Positions 50,442 through 63,303 of a DNA stretch of 64,000 nt are shown in pieces. The position numbers and the translations under genes are program-made. A model generated the notes under the pieces. That model searched no databases and was not told where the DNA came from. It saw nothing but the letters and a program-made list of their open reading frames with translations. The stretch comes from Viscum album. Taxonomy: Eukaryota; Streptophyta; Magnoliopsida; Santalales; Viscaceae. Position 1 is the stretch's first letter; each line of letters starts with the position of its first letter. Location: positions 1,149,014,050-1,149,078,049 of the forward strand of contig OY728165.1 of the NCBI GenBank assembly GCA_963277665.1. Reading direction: 5' to 3'.

Positions 50442-52307
50442 TGTAGCATCCCAAGTATTTACAAAAAAATACGTTTTCATTTCTATTATTATTTAAAAAT
50501 AAAATATTAATTTAATGTTTAAGAGGAAATTTTTTCTGATAGCGTACTCAACATGTAACATCATGTTTTTTTGAAATCTTACATTTCACAAAACATTGGG
50601 TTATACCAAAATAATAATAATATATTATTATTATTTTAAATGTTAGTTAATGACTTGCCGTTATAATAAAGGGAATGAATAGAACTAACTAAAATATGAT
50701 TATACATGTTTGTTAAATGTTTTATATTTATCCAATAAATTTTATAGGCATAAAAAGATAATGAATCTAATTTTAATTCTGAAATACTCTATTTTATTTA
50801 AAAAGGATGGCTTACTGCCTTTTGATGGAGAAACCTTTGAAAATATAGTTTTTATACCTTTTATATGTTAAATTTAACAAAATAAATTTCTTCTTTTGAA
50901 GAGGAACATCAAAATTTAATTTGAATAAAATTTTTGGTATTTTTTTGATAACATAAATATTTTTTAGGAATAATGAAAAAGATTGTATTTTAATTCAAAA
51001 GAACCATTTAATCTAATTTATTAATATAGTTAGATTATTATTTTTATTGTTTTTAGAGTTAAATTGGATTAATTTTTTATAATTTAATCCAATAATGGTC
51101 ATAGTAAGTAATTTCACTTTGAAATTGGACAAAAAACACATGTCAATCTTTTGATAGTTTTTACTTTTTAAAAATCTGCTTTTTAGTTTTGAAAACGGGA
51201 ATTAATTTTAAATTAATTTCAGGAAAATATGTGTTTTGAATTTTGAAAAATTGATTCCATATTTGGAATTAGGAGGTTCAAATTGTGTAAATAGGTACCA
51301 TTTATTTTTATATTTTATGAATAGTAACTTAAGTAACTGATTTATTTACCATGGTTAAAGGGTAAATCATATAAATAATGGTAAACAAATAATATTATAA
51401 TAATATTAAACTACCCTAATAGGTGTCCTAATACTATGGGATGAGATATGTCAGACCATGGGCATCCTTGGGTCTATTTGGGGACCCCATGGTTCCACTT
51501 TAATGTAGAAATTACATTTTTTAAGAATTAATTTAAAGTAATGAAAAATGTAATGTAAACATGTATCTTTTAGTAAAAAAAATTTACATGGGGTTATATA
51601 AGTGATTTTTTAGACTATAAATAGTCATTATAAATATAAAAATATTTTATACATCTTGTTATTTTATTTATAAATTTTAGACATCAAATAAATAAATTTA
51701 TGTTTGATATAATGATGATGTAGTGATTACCTTATTATTGAATGATTTAAATAAATGAGATTATAAATATTAAAATAAATTTATTTTAAATCTTCTTAAG
51801 CCATAAGTGGATTTTATGGGTGATTATGGCTTGTTATATTTGAATTAATGATTTTTTTTGAAATAATAAAGTTTTTATGGATTTTTTAAAAAAGTGATGA
51901 ATTGAATAGTATAAAAATTGAAATAAATGATCTTAAAAAAATAAAATTTTATTAAATGATATAATAATCCTAAAAATATAATATTCCGCCAAATGACTTA
52001 GATAATGTTCAAAATTTTATTAATGAACCACTTGAGGTTCTATTGGCATTTTATAGTAAATATATTAACTATATAGCATGAATATACAAGAAGACATGGT
52101 AAGAGTCAAATTATTTAACTAAGGGTTGAAGCTAAAAGATAAGGTTATATTTTTGACATAGACTTGTCAAAAACCTATTGGCTGAGAGTTTTTCGACCCC
52201 TAGAATCTTATCTTCGAGATAAATTACTTTGGGATCATTTGAAATCAAAAATCCTTTTATAATAAAATAATATTTCAATGCCTTCCTAAAGTTCCCCTCC
52301 CAACTCT

Positions 52308-52314
52308 TATAAAA
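52308..52314 (+). promoter_or_regulatory. TATA box, B LTR2
   Basis: TATAAAAGGG, C-rich context slightly eroded. Confidence 0.65.
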
Positions 52315-53047
52315 GGGTATCACCATTACCCATTTAATCACATATCTCATGCCCATTATATTGTTCAAATTATGACCAAATAAGATTCCCAAATCCCTTC
52401 ATTACTTCTGGAATCCTTAACGTGGGAATAATGCAATTCTAGAAATCCGTTTAGCTTAAATCAAAGGTAGTTACACATTTTAGAGGTAGCATCTTCTCTA
52501 AAGTTCCATTCCATTATTTTACATGTTCACTCTCTATGCTCTTCTTATTCTTTGATTACATAATAAAAAAATTATCCTCCATATAATAGGATGTTTTTTT
52601 GAGAATTATTCTAACTACACATACTCACACATCCATATAATGGATTTAGAACATACTATTTCTGTGGATGGTGAACTACTGCCTCACAAAACGTTGATTG
52701 TTCGATTTTCCCCTACCACCTCTCATAGTGGCCATTATGCTGGAAATATATCAACATATGATATATATTATAATTATATTGTCTCTATTATTATTATTTA
52801 TTATTCATTTAGATCATACCTTTATGCTTTCCATAATGTGTAAATACGATAATTTCATTTGAGAATGTGTAGGCTACCACCCCCTCAAAGTGATATGACT
52901 CATTCATGCAATTCATGAAATATATAAACGATGATTTTAATGAACTTATGTAACATATATTAAATATTATATTATACTATAATTATAATATACCAATTTA
53001 TAATTTAGTTTTATTTCCTTTAAATATGAAAAAGAAATAAAAGTAGC

Positions 53048-53083
53048 GTTCATGCATACGTACGGCTTACCATCTCCATGTAC
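53048..53083 (+). repeat. Stem-loop, B LTR2
   Basis: GTTCATG (53048) opposite CATGTAC (53083) with one mismatched pair; interior CATACGT-ACGG-CTTA-CCAT-CTC. Closest B copy to A hairpin 3. Confidence 0.75.
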
Positions 53084-54564
53084 CGTGAATTTCATTTCTT
53101 ATATCCTCATTTTATGGAAAATTATAAATCAACATATACTGGATCTAAATACATATATACTTGATATATATTATATTTAAGTCATGTATATGATTTTGGA
53201 GATAAGGGAATTTTGACCTCATGGACAATTTGAAATTACAACAAGTTCATTTTTGACTTAAGTACCTAATATCGACAAAACATTTGATATGAATATAAAT
53301 AATTATGTAGTTTTTATAACAAGGTAGTATGTGATATTAAAGGAATAATAAACTTGAAATGGTTCTGAAGAAAGTATAAATTAACTTATCTTTATTATTC
53401 AAGAAGAACATGGAACACACGTGACAAGTCAGAATCAACGTAAGGGACTTTGTCTCAATATCTTTTCATTAATTCATATTTTGATAATAAACAACTCTAT
53501 ATTTTATATAGTGTATAATAAAACCCTTTGAATTTTAATTTTATCAAGAGGGAATATTTTTCTATTAACCTTTCTACTTAACGACCAAAGGAATGTTTTT
53601 AACATATGTGGCGGCAATGACCTTTCCGCTACAACGAGAATTATTAGATATTTGGATTTATTAACATTCCGTAATGTCTTTTCAAAGGAAAATAAATACC
53701 ATATACCATTTTAAGTAATTTTTTATGGAAAATGGTTTTTGAAATAGATTGAGGATTTCAATATTTTGAAATGATTTCTTATGATTGCAAATGAAATGTT
53801 ATTAGTGAAATGTTGATATTTGTAATATTATAGTGATATAATTATATAATGGTACTTGGAAATTTGAGGGGTGTTCACGTGATAATCCAATGATGGGTAG
53901 TTATGCGATAAAAAAATGATTGGTGGTTCTGTGATAAACCATGGACGAGTGATTATGTTATAACCTCCAATGCATTGGGTATGGAAGTTGGATGTATGAC
54001 TATTCCATTTAGTGATATGTGTGTAAGTCGACCATATGGTTATTACATTTAAATATGTTTAGGTCCCAAGTTACCTTTATATGTTATATGTTTCTTTCTT
54101 TGGGATTGTGGTATTATTTTGGGTTACAAAAAGGGTAAGTAATGATCTTATATTTAGTGAAGAATATTTACCACATCTAAAAGGTGGAAAGTATTAATTT
54201 ATAATAAAGTATTAATGGTTTTAATGTTACCCCAAGACTAAAAATTTTACTTCTTTATGTATCCATTACTAAGATTTTTATGCTCATCAAATGTTTTGAA
54301 ATGTTTTTATAGGACTTAATGATGAAAAGTGTCATGGATGGGATCATCAAAAATTCATGGAACTAAACATGTTTCTCTTTTTTAAAGAGTTTTTGTTTTA
54401 TGAAAAAAAATCGATAGTGAGTAGTATAGTCTAAAAGTAATATTAAATTTGTTATGTATAAGTTAGGACCTAATTATCTAATGCTCTAATCCTGAAAATA
54501 TACTCAATGCGAATTACTAACTTAATTCAAGATTATGTAATGTTTAATGATGGGGCCTTACAGT

Positions 54565-54576
54565 TAGTATCAGAGG
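54565..54576 (+). other. Primer-binding site, B internal 2
   Basis: TAGTATCAGAGG, one change from the initiator tRNA-Met complement, two bases after LTR2. Confidence 0.85.
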
Positions 54577-54779
54577 TCAGTTTAGATAAATTTAGGAGTT
54601 AGAATATTACTAATATAATATCCATAATTTTTTTTACTTTATGGTCTTATTTAAATGATATATAATTTTAATATTACCATGTTTATTTTTATACGATATG
54701 TTTGTTCAGAATGGTTTTCCATAGAGGAAATAGGGAATCTATGTTGTAAGGGCATAAAGAGGGAAATAACCTACCAAAT

Positions 54780-55735
54780 AAAAATATTAAGATGGTCAGA
54801 ATTAGAACTTAATAGTTTTTTTCAGTAATGTCTCAGTTGAAATAGGAAATAAATGTTTGTGGTGTTCATGCATGAGATTAACTAGACCATCCATAGAGGC
54901 ATATGTCAATCATAGATCATTTTATAAGGCAACACTCCCCATCATTCAGAGGATCATCTAAACTTGTGCAAGCTAAATTGTGGATTAACGAATTGGAAAT
55001 GATTTTTGATGTAAGGGGTTTCTCATAAAATCAAAAGGTTATTCATTCTATTTATCGTTTCGAAGGTGAATCAGAACAGTCGTGGTCAATGATTAAAAAT
55101 ATTAGTGGAAGTGAAGAGATTGACACCATGGAATGGGATGAATTTAAGAATAACTTCCTTGGGAAATATTATCCTTAGTCCATTCAACATAGGATGGAAA
55201 TGAAAATATTGTAATTGAGTAAAAATGAGGAAGATTTAGTGGTTTCTTATGAATATAATTTTACCTATTTTTCATTCTATGTCTTAAATTTAATTTATGA
55301 TATTTATATTAAGATAAATCAGTTTTACGTAGGATTAAAGATAAAATATCTAAGGGCATTACCTTCTCGTGAGTTCAAAAGCTATGAGAAACTTGTCCAA
55401 TGTGTTGAGAAGGTAGAAATTGAGTTTTTTGATTATCATGTGTCCCATGAGAGAAAACAAAATAAGTGATCATGTTAGTAGGCAATGAGAAAGAATTCAT
55501 CAAAGAAGACAGCATATAAGAAAACCAAATTTCCAACTTATGAGAAGTGTGGTAAAAATCTTCCAAGAGAATGTCTCTAAAAATCCATAACGTGATTCCA
55601 ATGTGGTAATACTGGTCTTATTTCTCGTAACTATAAGGAATATGATCAATAAGGAAATGAAAAAACCAGTGGTAAGATTCTTTAGTTGCAATGAGTTAGG
55701 ACATTATGCCCAGGTTTGTCCAAATTTGATTACCT
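54780..55735 (+). pseudogene. gag: gag, B internal 2 (broken)
   Basis: Capsid domain blocks: RQHSPSFRGSS (about 54930), YRFEGESEQSW (about 55055), MEWDEFKNNFLGKYYP (about 55130-55175), then after a stop an open piece 55215-55469. Knuckle 1 (about 55595-55630) lost its last Cys. Knuckle 2 reads FFSCNELGHYAQVC (55681-55719) with its first Cys replaced by Phe. Several stops and shifts. Same family as the A2 gag. Confidence 0.85.
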
Positions 55736-55821
55736 AGGGTGGAAACTAGTAAGTTCAAAATTAGAAGGGCATGGAAAAATCATTTTCAACTATTGAGATT
55801 GACGTGGGACCATCAAATTAA

Positions 55822-56331
55822 TTGGTAAAAGGTATGTTACTGATTTCTTCAAAATATTCCAATACTCTATTAGACTCTGGATCATCACATTCTTTCATTT
55901 TCAAGAGATTTTCAATTAAATTGGATATAGAACCTCATGAAAGTGATATAGAAGTTTTGGTAAAATCTCTAGGTGTAATTATTAAAGCAACCAAGATTTA
56001 TAGGAATATTCTAATTATCATTAGTGGGGTAGTCATTTTTGAAAATCTTGTTGAACATTCCATAGTGGAATTTGATATCATTTTGGGTATGGATTGTTTT
56101 TCATTTTATCATGAAAAAATAGTTTATAAATCCATGAATGTTTTATTCAATGATTTCATACATTTGATAACATATCAAGAAGATATAATATTTATTAAAG
56201 ATGGCAGTGAATTTTATCTGGGTCATGTAGTGGAAAAGAATGAATCAGTTTTGATTGGTGACATTCTAGTTGTGAATGAATTCACATATGTTTTTCTTGA
56301 TGAATTTCCTGGTATTATTCCCAATTGGTAG
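55822..56331 (+). pseudogene. Protease, B internal 2 (longest open pol piece)
   Basis: A 169-residue open frame with the retropepsin active site L-L-D-S-G-S-S-H-S-F at residues 16-25 (Asp codon 55873-55875) and I-I-L-G-M-D (about residue 92), the second conserved protease block, then the linker F-x-D-E-F-P-G-I. The active site is intact, unlike internal 1 (D-S-R). The frame ends at a stop just before RT; in a working element it would continue as one polyprotein. Confidence 0.88.
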
Positions 56332-57160
56332 GTTGAATTTACAATTGATTTAGTATCGGATGAAAACCCTATTTATAAACCCCCTTATTTAATGGATCAA
56401 TTATAATTGGTGGAATTAAAAAATCAGTTGAGATAATTACTTGATAACGGTTTCATTCGACCTAGCACTTCACCATGGGGTGCTTCAATTTTATTTGTGA
56501 AAAAGAAAGATGGTTCTATGAGACTATGTAAATATTATAGATCCTTGAATAACATATCTATTCAGAAAAAGTATTGGTGGCCTCATATAGATGATTTGTT
56601 TGATCAAATCTAGGGAGATCAGTATTTTTTGAAGATTGATTTGAGGTCTAGGTACCATTATCTGATGGTGAAAGAGGGTGATATTCCAAAGACAATTTTC
56701 CAAATGAGATATGGGAATTATGAGTTTGTAGTTATTCCCTTTGGATTATCTAATCCACCTACTGTACTTATGAATCACATTAATGGAGTCTTTCATTAGT
56801 TTCTAGATTAGTTATCGGTTGTTTTCATAGATGATATCTTCATATATTCTAAAAGCTGAGAGGAACATGAAATTAATTTAAGGATTGTTTTTGGAAACTT
56901 TAAAAGAAATGAAACTATATGGAAAGTTTAGAAAGTGTACTTTTTTGTTACAAAAAAATTATTTCCTTGGTCCTATTGTTTCTAAGTGTGGAATAATAGT
57001 TGACCCTTCTAAAACAAAATTTGTTAAAGAGTGGCCAAGACCTATGAATATCACAGATATTCATAGTTTTTTAGTTAGGGGGTTATTACTGAAGGTTTTT
57101 TAAAAAATTTCTCAGTTATCTATCCCCCTAACTAATCTAACATGCAAGGGAGTTAAGTTC
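56332..57160 (+). pseudogene. Reverse transcriptase, B internal 2 (broken, active site kept)
   Basis: Blocks in order: [20 protein letters not shown] (about 56445-56490), [53 protein letters not shown] (about 56700-56760), VVFIDDIFIYSKS (DD codons 56830-56835), YFLGPIVSK (about 56965). The catalytic FIDD is intact. Some six stops or shifts break the frame. Confidence 0.9.
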
Positions 57161-57164
57161 ATCT

Positions 57165-57620
57165 AGACAAAAAAAATTAATGATTATTTTCAGGAACTGA
57201 AAATAATATTTGTAAATTCTCCAGTTTTGGTGTTGCCTTGCAGAGATGGTGAATTTGTTATCTATAGTGATGCATCATGGAAAGGACTTGGTTGTGTATT
57301 AATGATGAATGATCAGGTAATCACTTATGATTCATGTCAGTTGAAACCTCATGATCTAAATTACCCTACACATGATTTGGAATTAGATACTATAGTTTTG
57401 TAATTAAAAAGTTTGGTGGCATCATTTATATTCCGTAATGTATGAAATATATAATGATCAAAAAAAATTTAAGTATATATTCACTCAGAAGGAATTAGAC
57501 ATGATAAATTGAATATGGATAGAATTAATTAAGGATTATTATTGCATGGTCCATTACCATCCCAGAAAGGCAAATAAAGTGGCTGATGCTTTGAGTTGAA
57601 AGAGTAATTCTATATTATCC
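57165..57620 (+). pseudogene. RNase H, B internal 2 (broken)
   Basis: [28 protein letters not shown] (about 57220-57305) with the Asp of YSDAS kept; then N-Y-P-T-H-D-L-E-L (about 57360); then KANKVADAL-like sequence (about 57565-57590). Stops within the connection part. Confidence 0.87.
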
Positions 57621-57899
57621 ATGATATGTTTGAAATGATATCCTTTGGTTTTTTATTTAATGAATTTTGGATTGGAAGTTATTGGTGAAGAGAATTCATT
57701 TGTTTTGTTTCAGGTGGAAGTGAAATTATCTCTATCAAACAGAATTAAGAAAGTGCATAAAGAAGATAGCGAGTTGTAGAAAAAGGTAGAATTGATTAAG
57801 AAGGGTAATTTAACTGAATTATATTTTGATAAAGATAGTGTTTGGAGGTTTTGAAAGAGACTATGTTTTTCTTGTGATTCACTGTTAAAGATACAGTTG

Positions 57900-58437
57900 T
57901 TATGTGAAGATCATCATTCTCTGTTTTCAGCTCATCCTAGAAATACTGAGTTGTATAAAGATCTTCAATAGTATATCTGGTGGGATGAAATGAAAAGATA
58001 TATTGCTAACTTTACTGTGAAGTGTTTTATTTTTACTCAAGTTAAAGCATAGTTGCAGTTACCAAAATGGATGTTTCAGTCTTTTCCAGTTCCAGAGTGG
58101 AAATTGGAAAATGTTTCCATGGATTTTATAATGGGGTTACCAAAAACATCTCAAGGTAATGATGCAATATGTGTATTATTGATCAATTTACTAAATCTAC
58201 TTATTTTCTTCCTATTCATGATACTTTATCTCAAGATAAACATTGTCGATTGTATATTAAAGAGACAATTAGGATATATGGAGTTCCACTCTCTATTAAA
58301 TCTGATCATGATCCTAGTTTCCTATCTAACTTTTGGAAAGGCCTTAAGAAGTCATTGGGAACTAAATTAAATTTCAGTACAACTTTTCATCTTCAATCAG
58401 ATGGGCAGTCAGAATGAAAAATTCATACCTTGGAGTA
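57900..58437 (+). pseudogene. Integrase zinc domain and core, B internal 2 (one frameshift in core)
   Basis: HHSLFSAHPRNTELYKDLQ (about 57915-57970), W-W-D-E-M-K-R-Y-I-A-N-F and K-C-F-I-F (HHCC, last Cys lost), then MDFIMGLPKTSQGND (first catalytic Asp, about 58118) in one frame. A one-base shift at about 58170 leads to IIDQFTKSTYF, KSDHDPSFLSNFW (second Asp) and FHLQSDGQSE-stop (Glu at about 58414). All three D,D,E residues remain, but in two frames. Confidence 0.9.
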
Positions 58438-58537
58438 TATGTGGAATGCTTGTTCAGTAGATTACCAGGGAAGTAGGGAACAACACATTTCATTGGTTGA
58501 TTTTTTTTATAATAACAGTTTTCATTCTAGTGTATAG

Positions 58538-59163
58538 ATGGAACAATTTGAATCATTATATATAAATCAATGTTGGACTCTTGATTTTTGTGAAGTACTA
58601 GGTGAAATGAAATTGATGGGACCTGAATTGGTAGAAGAGATGGTAGAAAAAGGTTATTTGATTCAGAATCACATGTGGATGACAGAGAGCAGGCAAACAA
58701 TTTATGTGGATAACCAAAGAAAGGGTATTTCATTCATGTTAGGTGATCCTAACTTTCTCAAAGTTTCTCCATTGAAAAGTGTGATGAATTTTACTAAGAA
58801 AGGAATGCTGATTCCACGGTTCATTGTACCCTATGAAATTATGGAGAATGTTGGATCAGTTTCCTACAAGGTTGCATTACCTCCAAGTTTTTCCCAAGTA
58901 AACACTGTTTTTCATGTTTCAATATTGAGAATGTATATAAAGTATCCATATCATATTTTGAGTTTTGAGGTAGTTTAGTTGGAAGATAATATTTCTTTTG
59001 AGGAAAAACCAGTACAGATTCTTGACTGCAGAGAGAAAGTATTGTGGAAAAATGTGATTTATCAGGTAAAGGTTTTGTGGAATAACAATATAGTTGAATA
59101 TCAAATGTGGGAATATGAAAATGATATGAAGGAGAAATACCCTCACTTATTTTATTTGTAAAT
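58538..59163 (+). pseudogene. Integrase C-terminus and chromodomain, B internal 2
   Basis: The open piece 58538-58978 has GPELVEEMVEKGYLI, SRQTIYVDNQRKG, FLKVSPLKSVMNFTKKG, RFIVPYEIMENVG, VALPPSFSQVNTVFHVSILRMY. One stop (58976-58978), then 58979-59161 gives a chromodomain: PVQILDCREKVLW, QVKVLWNNN, EYQMWEYENDMKEKYPHLF. This is the Tekay/Del chromodomain form, and the best preserved in the window. It would bind heterochromatin marks to guide insertion. Confidence 0.9.
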
Positions 59164-59186
59164 AAAATTGCAGGGATGTAATTTCT

Positions 59187-59200
59187 AAAAGGGGGAATGG
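59187..59200 (+). other. Polypurine tract, B internal 2
   Basis: AAAAGGGGGAATGG abuts LTR3. Confidence 0.87.
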
Positions 59201-61060
59201 TATAACATTCCAGGTATTTGCGGAATAATATGTTTTCATATATATTATTATTTATGAATAAAATATTAATTTAACGTTTTAGAGGACATTTTTTCTGATA
59301 GCATAATCAACATGCAACATTGGGTTTCTTTGAAATCTTACAATGCAGACAACTTTGAGTTATACCGAAAAATATATAATAAAATTATTTTTTAAAATGG
59401 AAGTTAATTCCTAACCATTGTAATGATGAGAATGAATAGAACTAACTATAAAATGATTATAAATGTTTGTTAAATGTTTTACATATATCAAATAAATTTT
59501 AGAGGCTTAAAATGACAATGTATCCAATTTTAATCCGGAAATACTCTAATATTTTTAAAAAGGTTGGTTTACTACCTTTTTCTAGGAGAAGCCTTTTGAA
59601 ATATAGTTTTAATCACTTTTATATGTTCAATTTGACAAAATAAATTTCTTAATTAGGAGAGGAACACAAAAATTTAATTTGGATGATATTTTGGTATTTC
59701 TCTTAGGAAATTCATATTTTTTATGAATAGTGAAAAATACTGCATTTTAATTCAAAACTACATTTTAATATAATTTATTTATATAGTTAGATTATTATTT
59801 TAATTTTTTTAAAGTTTAGTTGGAATAGTTTTTTATAATTTAATCCAATTATGATCATTGGATGTAATTTCACTTTGAAATTTGACATAATCACTTGTCA
59901 ATCTTTTGATAGTTATTACATCTTCAAAACCCGCTCTTTGGTTTTGATAATGATATTTAATTATAAATATATTTCTTCCAATTCTCTATTTTGAATTTGG
60001 AAAAATCGATTCCATATTTAGAATAAAGAGGTATGAATTTTTAAAATTGGTACCTTGTATTTTTAGACATTATGAATAGTAACATCAGTAATTAATTTAT
60101 TTACCATGGTTAAAGGGTAAACCAGATAAATAAGGGTAAAAATATAATATTATAATACTATTAAACTACCCTAAAAAATGTCTCGATACTGTTGAATAAG
60201 ATATATCTGACCATGGGTATCCTTGGGTCATTTTTGGGACCCCAGGGTGCCACTTTGATGTGAAAATTACATTTTATAAGAATTAATTTAAAGTAATGAA
60301 AAATGTAACATAAACATGTATCTTTTAGTAAAACTATTTTTTATGGAGTTATATAAGTGATATTTTAGACTATAAATAATTTTTATAAATATGAAAATAT
60401 TTACTACATCATGGTATTTTATTTATAATTTTTAGACATCAAATAAATAAATTTTTATATGACACAATGATGATGTAGTGATTACCTTATTAATGAATTA
60501 TTTAAATAAATGAAATTATAAATATTTTAAAAATTTTATTTTGAATCTTTTTATACCATAATAAAATTTTAGGGATTATTATCATTTGTTATCTTTGAAT
60601 TAATGAATGTTTTTCTAAATTATCAAGTTTTTATGAAATTTTAAAAAAAGTCATGATATAAATATTATAAAAATTGGCATAAATGTGTTTTTAGAACAAA
60701 TTCTATTTTAGTATTGATATAATAGTAAGAGAAATCTTATATTTGGAAAAATTACTTAGTTAATGTTGAAAATTTCATTAATAAACCACTTGAGATTCTA
60801 TTGGTATTTTATAGTAACTATATTAACCATATAGTATGAATATACCAGAAGACATAGTAAGAGTAAAATTCATTAACTAAGCGTTAAAGCTAAAAGATAA
60901 GGTTAATCTTGTGACCTAGACTTGTATAAAAGCTTGAGATTTTTTCAACCCAAAATCATATTATATTTGAAATAAAAAACTTTGGGATCATTTGAAACAG
61001 AAAATCATTTTATAATAAAATAATATTTCAGTACCTTCCTAAAGTGCCCCTCCCCCCTCT

Positions 61061-61067
61061 TATAAAA
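61061..61067 (+). promoter_or_regulatory. TATA box, B LTR3
   Basis: TATAAAAGGGC after GCCCCTCCCCCCTCT. Confidence 0.7.
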
Positions 61068-61793
61068 GGGCATCACATTTACCCATTTAATCACACCTCT
61101 CAAGCACCTAATATTGTGAAAATTATGATAAAATAATCTCCAAACATCCCTACTTTCCTTCTATAAGCCTTACCTTGGGAATTATGTAGTTCAAGAAATC
61201 TTTTTAGCTCAAATCAATGGGAGTTACATGTTTTATAGGTAGTGAATTCTCTAAAGTTCCATTTCATTATTTTACTTATTATATATCAATGCTCTTATTA
61301 TTTATTTATAATATAAAATAACTAGTATCCTATATATACTAGAATTTTGTTGTGAATTATTTAAACTATACTTACACACATCGCCATCTAATAGATTTAT
61401 AACATACTGTTTTTATGGAAGACAAACTACTACCTCACGAAAAGATGATTGTTTGAATTTCCTCTACCACCTCTCATGGCGGCCATTATGATGGAACTAT
61501 ATTCATATATGATTTATGTTATATTTATATTGTCTCTATTATTATTTATTATTCATTAGATCATACCTTTATGGATTCCATATTGTGTAAATACGACAAT
61601 TTCATTAGAGGATGTGCGGACTACCGCCCCCTCAAAGTGATATGACTCATTCATGCCATACAAGGAAAATATAATGGATGTAATTAAATAACGTATGTAA
61701 CCTATATAGAATATTATATTATACTATAATTATAATATTCTTATGTGACATTTAGTTTTAATTTTTTTAAATTGAAAAATAAATGAAAGTAGC

Positions 61794-61829
61794 GTTCATG
61801 CGTACGTACGACTTACCATCTCCATGAAC
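61794..61829 (+). repeat. Stem-loop, B LTR3
   Basis: GTTCATG (61794-61800) pairs fully with CATGAAC (61823-61829), seven pairs; interior contains CGTACGTACG. The inner stem is mismatched. Confidence 0.8.
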
Positions 61830-63303
61830 AGTGTATTTCATTTCTTATCTCCAAATGTTATAGAATATTCTAAATACACAAATAATGGATCTAAATACAT
61901 ATATACTAGATATATATGATATTTAAATCATGATTATTATTATCGATATAATGGACTTTTGACCACATGGACAATTTTTAATTATAACAAGTTCATTTTT
62001 GACTCAAGTACCAGATGTCGATAAAACATCCTATTTAAACATAAATAATTATGTAATTTTTATAACATGGAAATATGTGATATAAAAGGAATAATAAACT
62101 TGAAAATGTTCTGAAGAAATTATAAATTAACTTATGTTTATTATTCATTAAGAATAAAGAACATACATGACGAGTCAGACTCAATGTAAGTGACTTTTTC
62201 TCAATCTACTTTAATTAAGGAAAATTTTAATAATATACACCTCCATATTTTATATGGTGTATAATAAAACCCTTTGAATTTTAATTTTATCCAAATGGAA
62301 TCTTTTTCTATGAAGTGTTTTACTAAACTAAAAAAGGAATGTTTTTAACATATACGTCGACAACGACCTTTCCATCACCGTGAGCATTATTTTATATTTG
62401 GATTCATTAACAAGCTGTAATGTTTTTTTAAAAGGAAAATAAATAAAATATACCATTTTTATGAATTTTGGTATTTAAAATTGTTTTTAAAATGTATTGA
62501 GTATTTCCATATGTTGAAATGATTTCTTGGGATTGAAAATGAAATGTTATTAGTGAAATGATGTTATTTTCAATATTTTTTGTGCTGTGATAATATAATT
62601 GTACTTGGACATTTGAGAGGTGGTTATGTAATAAACCAATGATGGTGGTTACGTGATAAACCAAATGATGGGTGGTTCCATGACTGACCAAGGATAGGTG
62701 GTTACATTATAACCTCCAATGCATTGGGTAAGGAAGTTGGTCGTATGGTTATTCCATTTGGTGATATTTTTAGAAGTCAACCGTATGGTTATTCCATTTA
62801 ATTATATTTATGTCCCAAGTGACATTTATATGTTATTTGTTTCTTTTTATGGAATTTTTGTAAATTTTGGGTTAAATAAGGGAAAACAATGAGCTTATAT
62901 TCAGTAATTTATATTTACAACTTCATAAAGGTGAAAAGTATTACATTATAATAAAGTATTCATTGTTTTCATGTTATCCCTAGACTAACAGTTTTTCTTA
63001 TTTATGTAACCCTTACTGATTTTTTATGCTCATCCCAAGTTTTGATTTTTTTTCATAGGACTTAATGATGAATAAGTTCAAGGTTGGGATCATGGTAAAG
63101 TCATGGAACTAAATATGTTTCCTTTTTAAGAGTTTTTGTTTTATGAAAAAATGGATAGTGAGTATTAGTGTCTACTTGTAATATTCAAGTTGTTATGTAT
63201 AAGTAATGACTAAATTCTCTAAAGCTCTAAACCTGAAAAGATCCTCAATGTGAATTACTAACTTAATTCAAGATTATGTAATGTTTAATGATAGTGCCTT
63301 ACA

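Larger units (their letters stand above)
50442..54562 (+). repeat. LTR2 of the B array (shared middle LTR)
   Basis: TGTAGCATCCCAAG... to ...GGGGCCTTACA, 4121 bases, TG/CA intact. It serves as 3' LTR of internal 1 and 5' LTR of internal 2. No ACTAG or other duplication flanks it. TATA at 52308, stem-loop at 53048. Confidence 0.93.
30486..63303 (+). mobile_element. Element B: three-LTR tandem array of an autonomous-type Tekay retrotransposon
   Basis: LTR1 (30486-34595), internal 1 (34596-50441, interrupted by A2), LTR2 (50442-54562), internal 2 (54563-59200), LTR3 (59201-63303). Without A2 and its extra target copy, internal 1 is 4639 bases, against 4638 for internal 2. Only the outer ends are flanked by the ACTAG duplication; LTR2 is flanked by primer-binding site and polypurine tract on its two sides, as expected for a shared LTR. 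Each internal region holds gag, protease, RT, RNase H, integrase and chromodomain, all decayed. Confidence 0.93.
59201..63303 (+). repeat. LTR3 of the B array
   Basis: TATAACATTCCAGG... (TG mutated to TA) to ...GTGCCTTACA, 4103 bases. TATA at 61061, stem-loop at 61794. In the stretch I compared (about 62257-62520) it looks closer to LTR1 than to LTR2. Confidence 0.92.
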
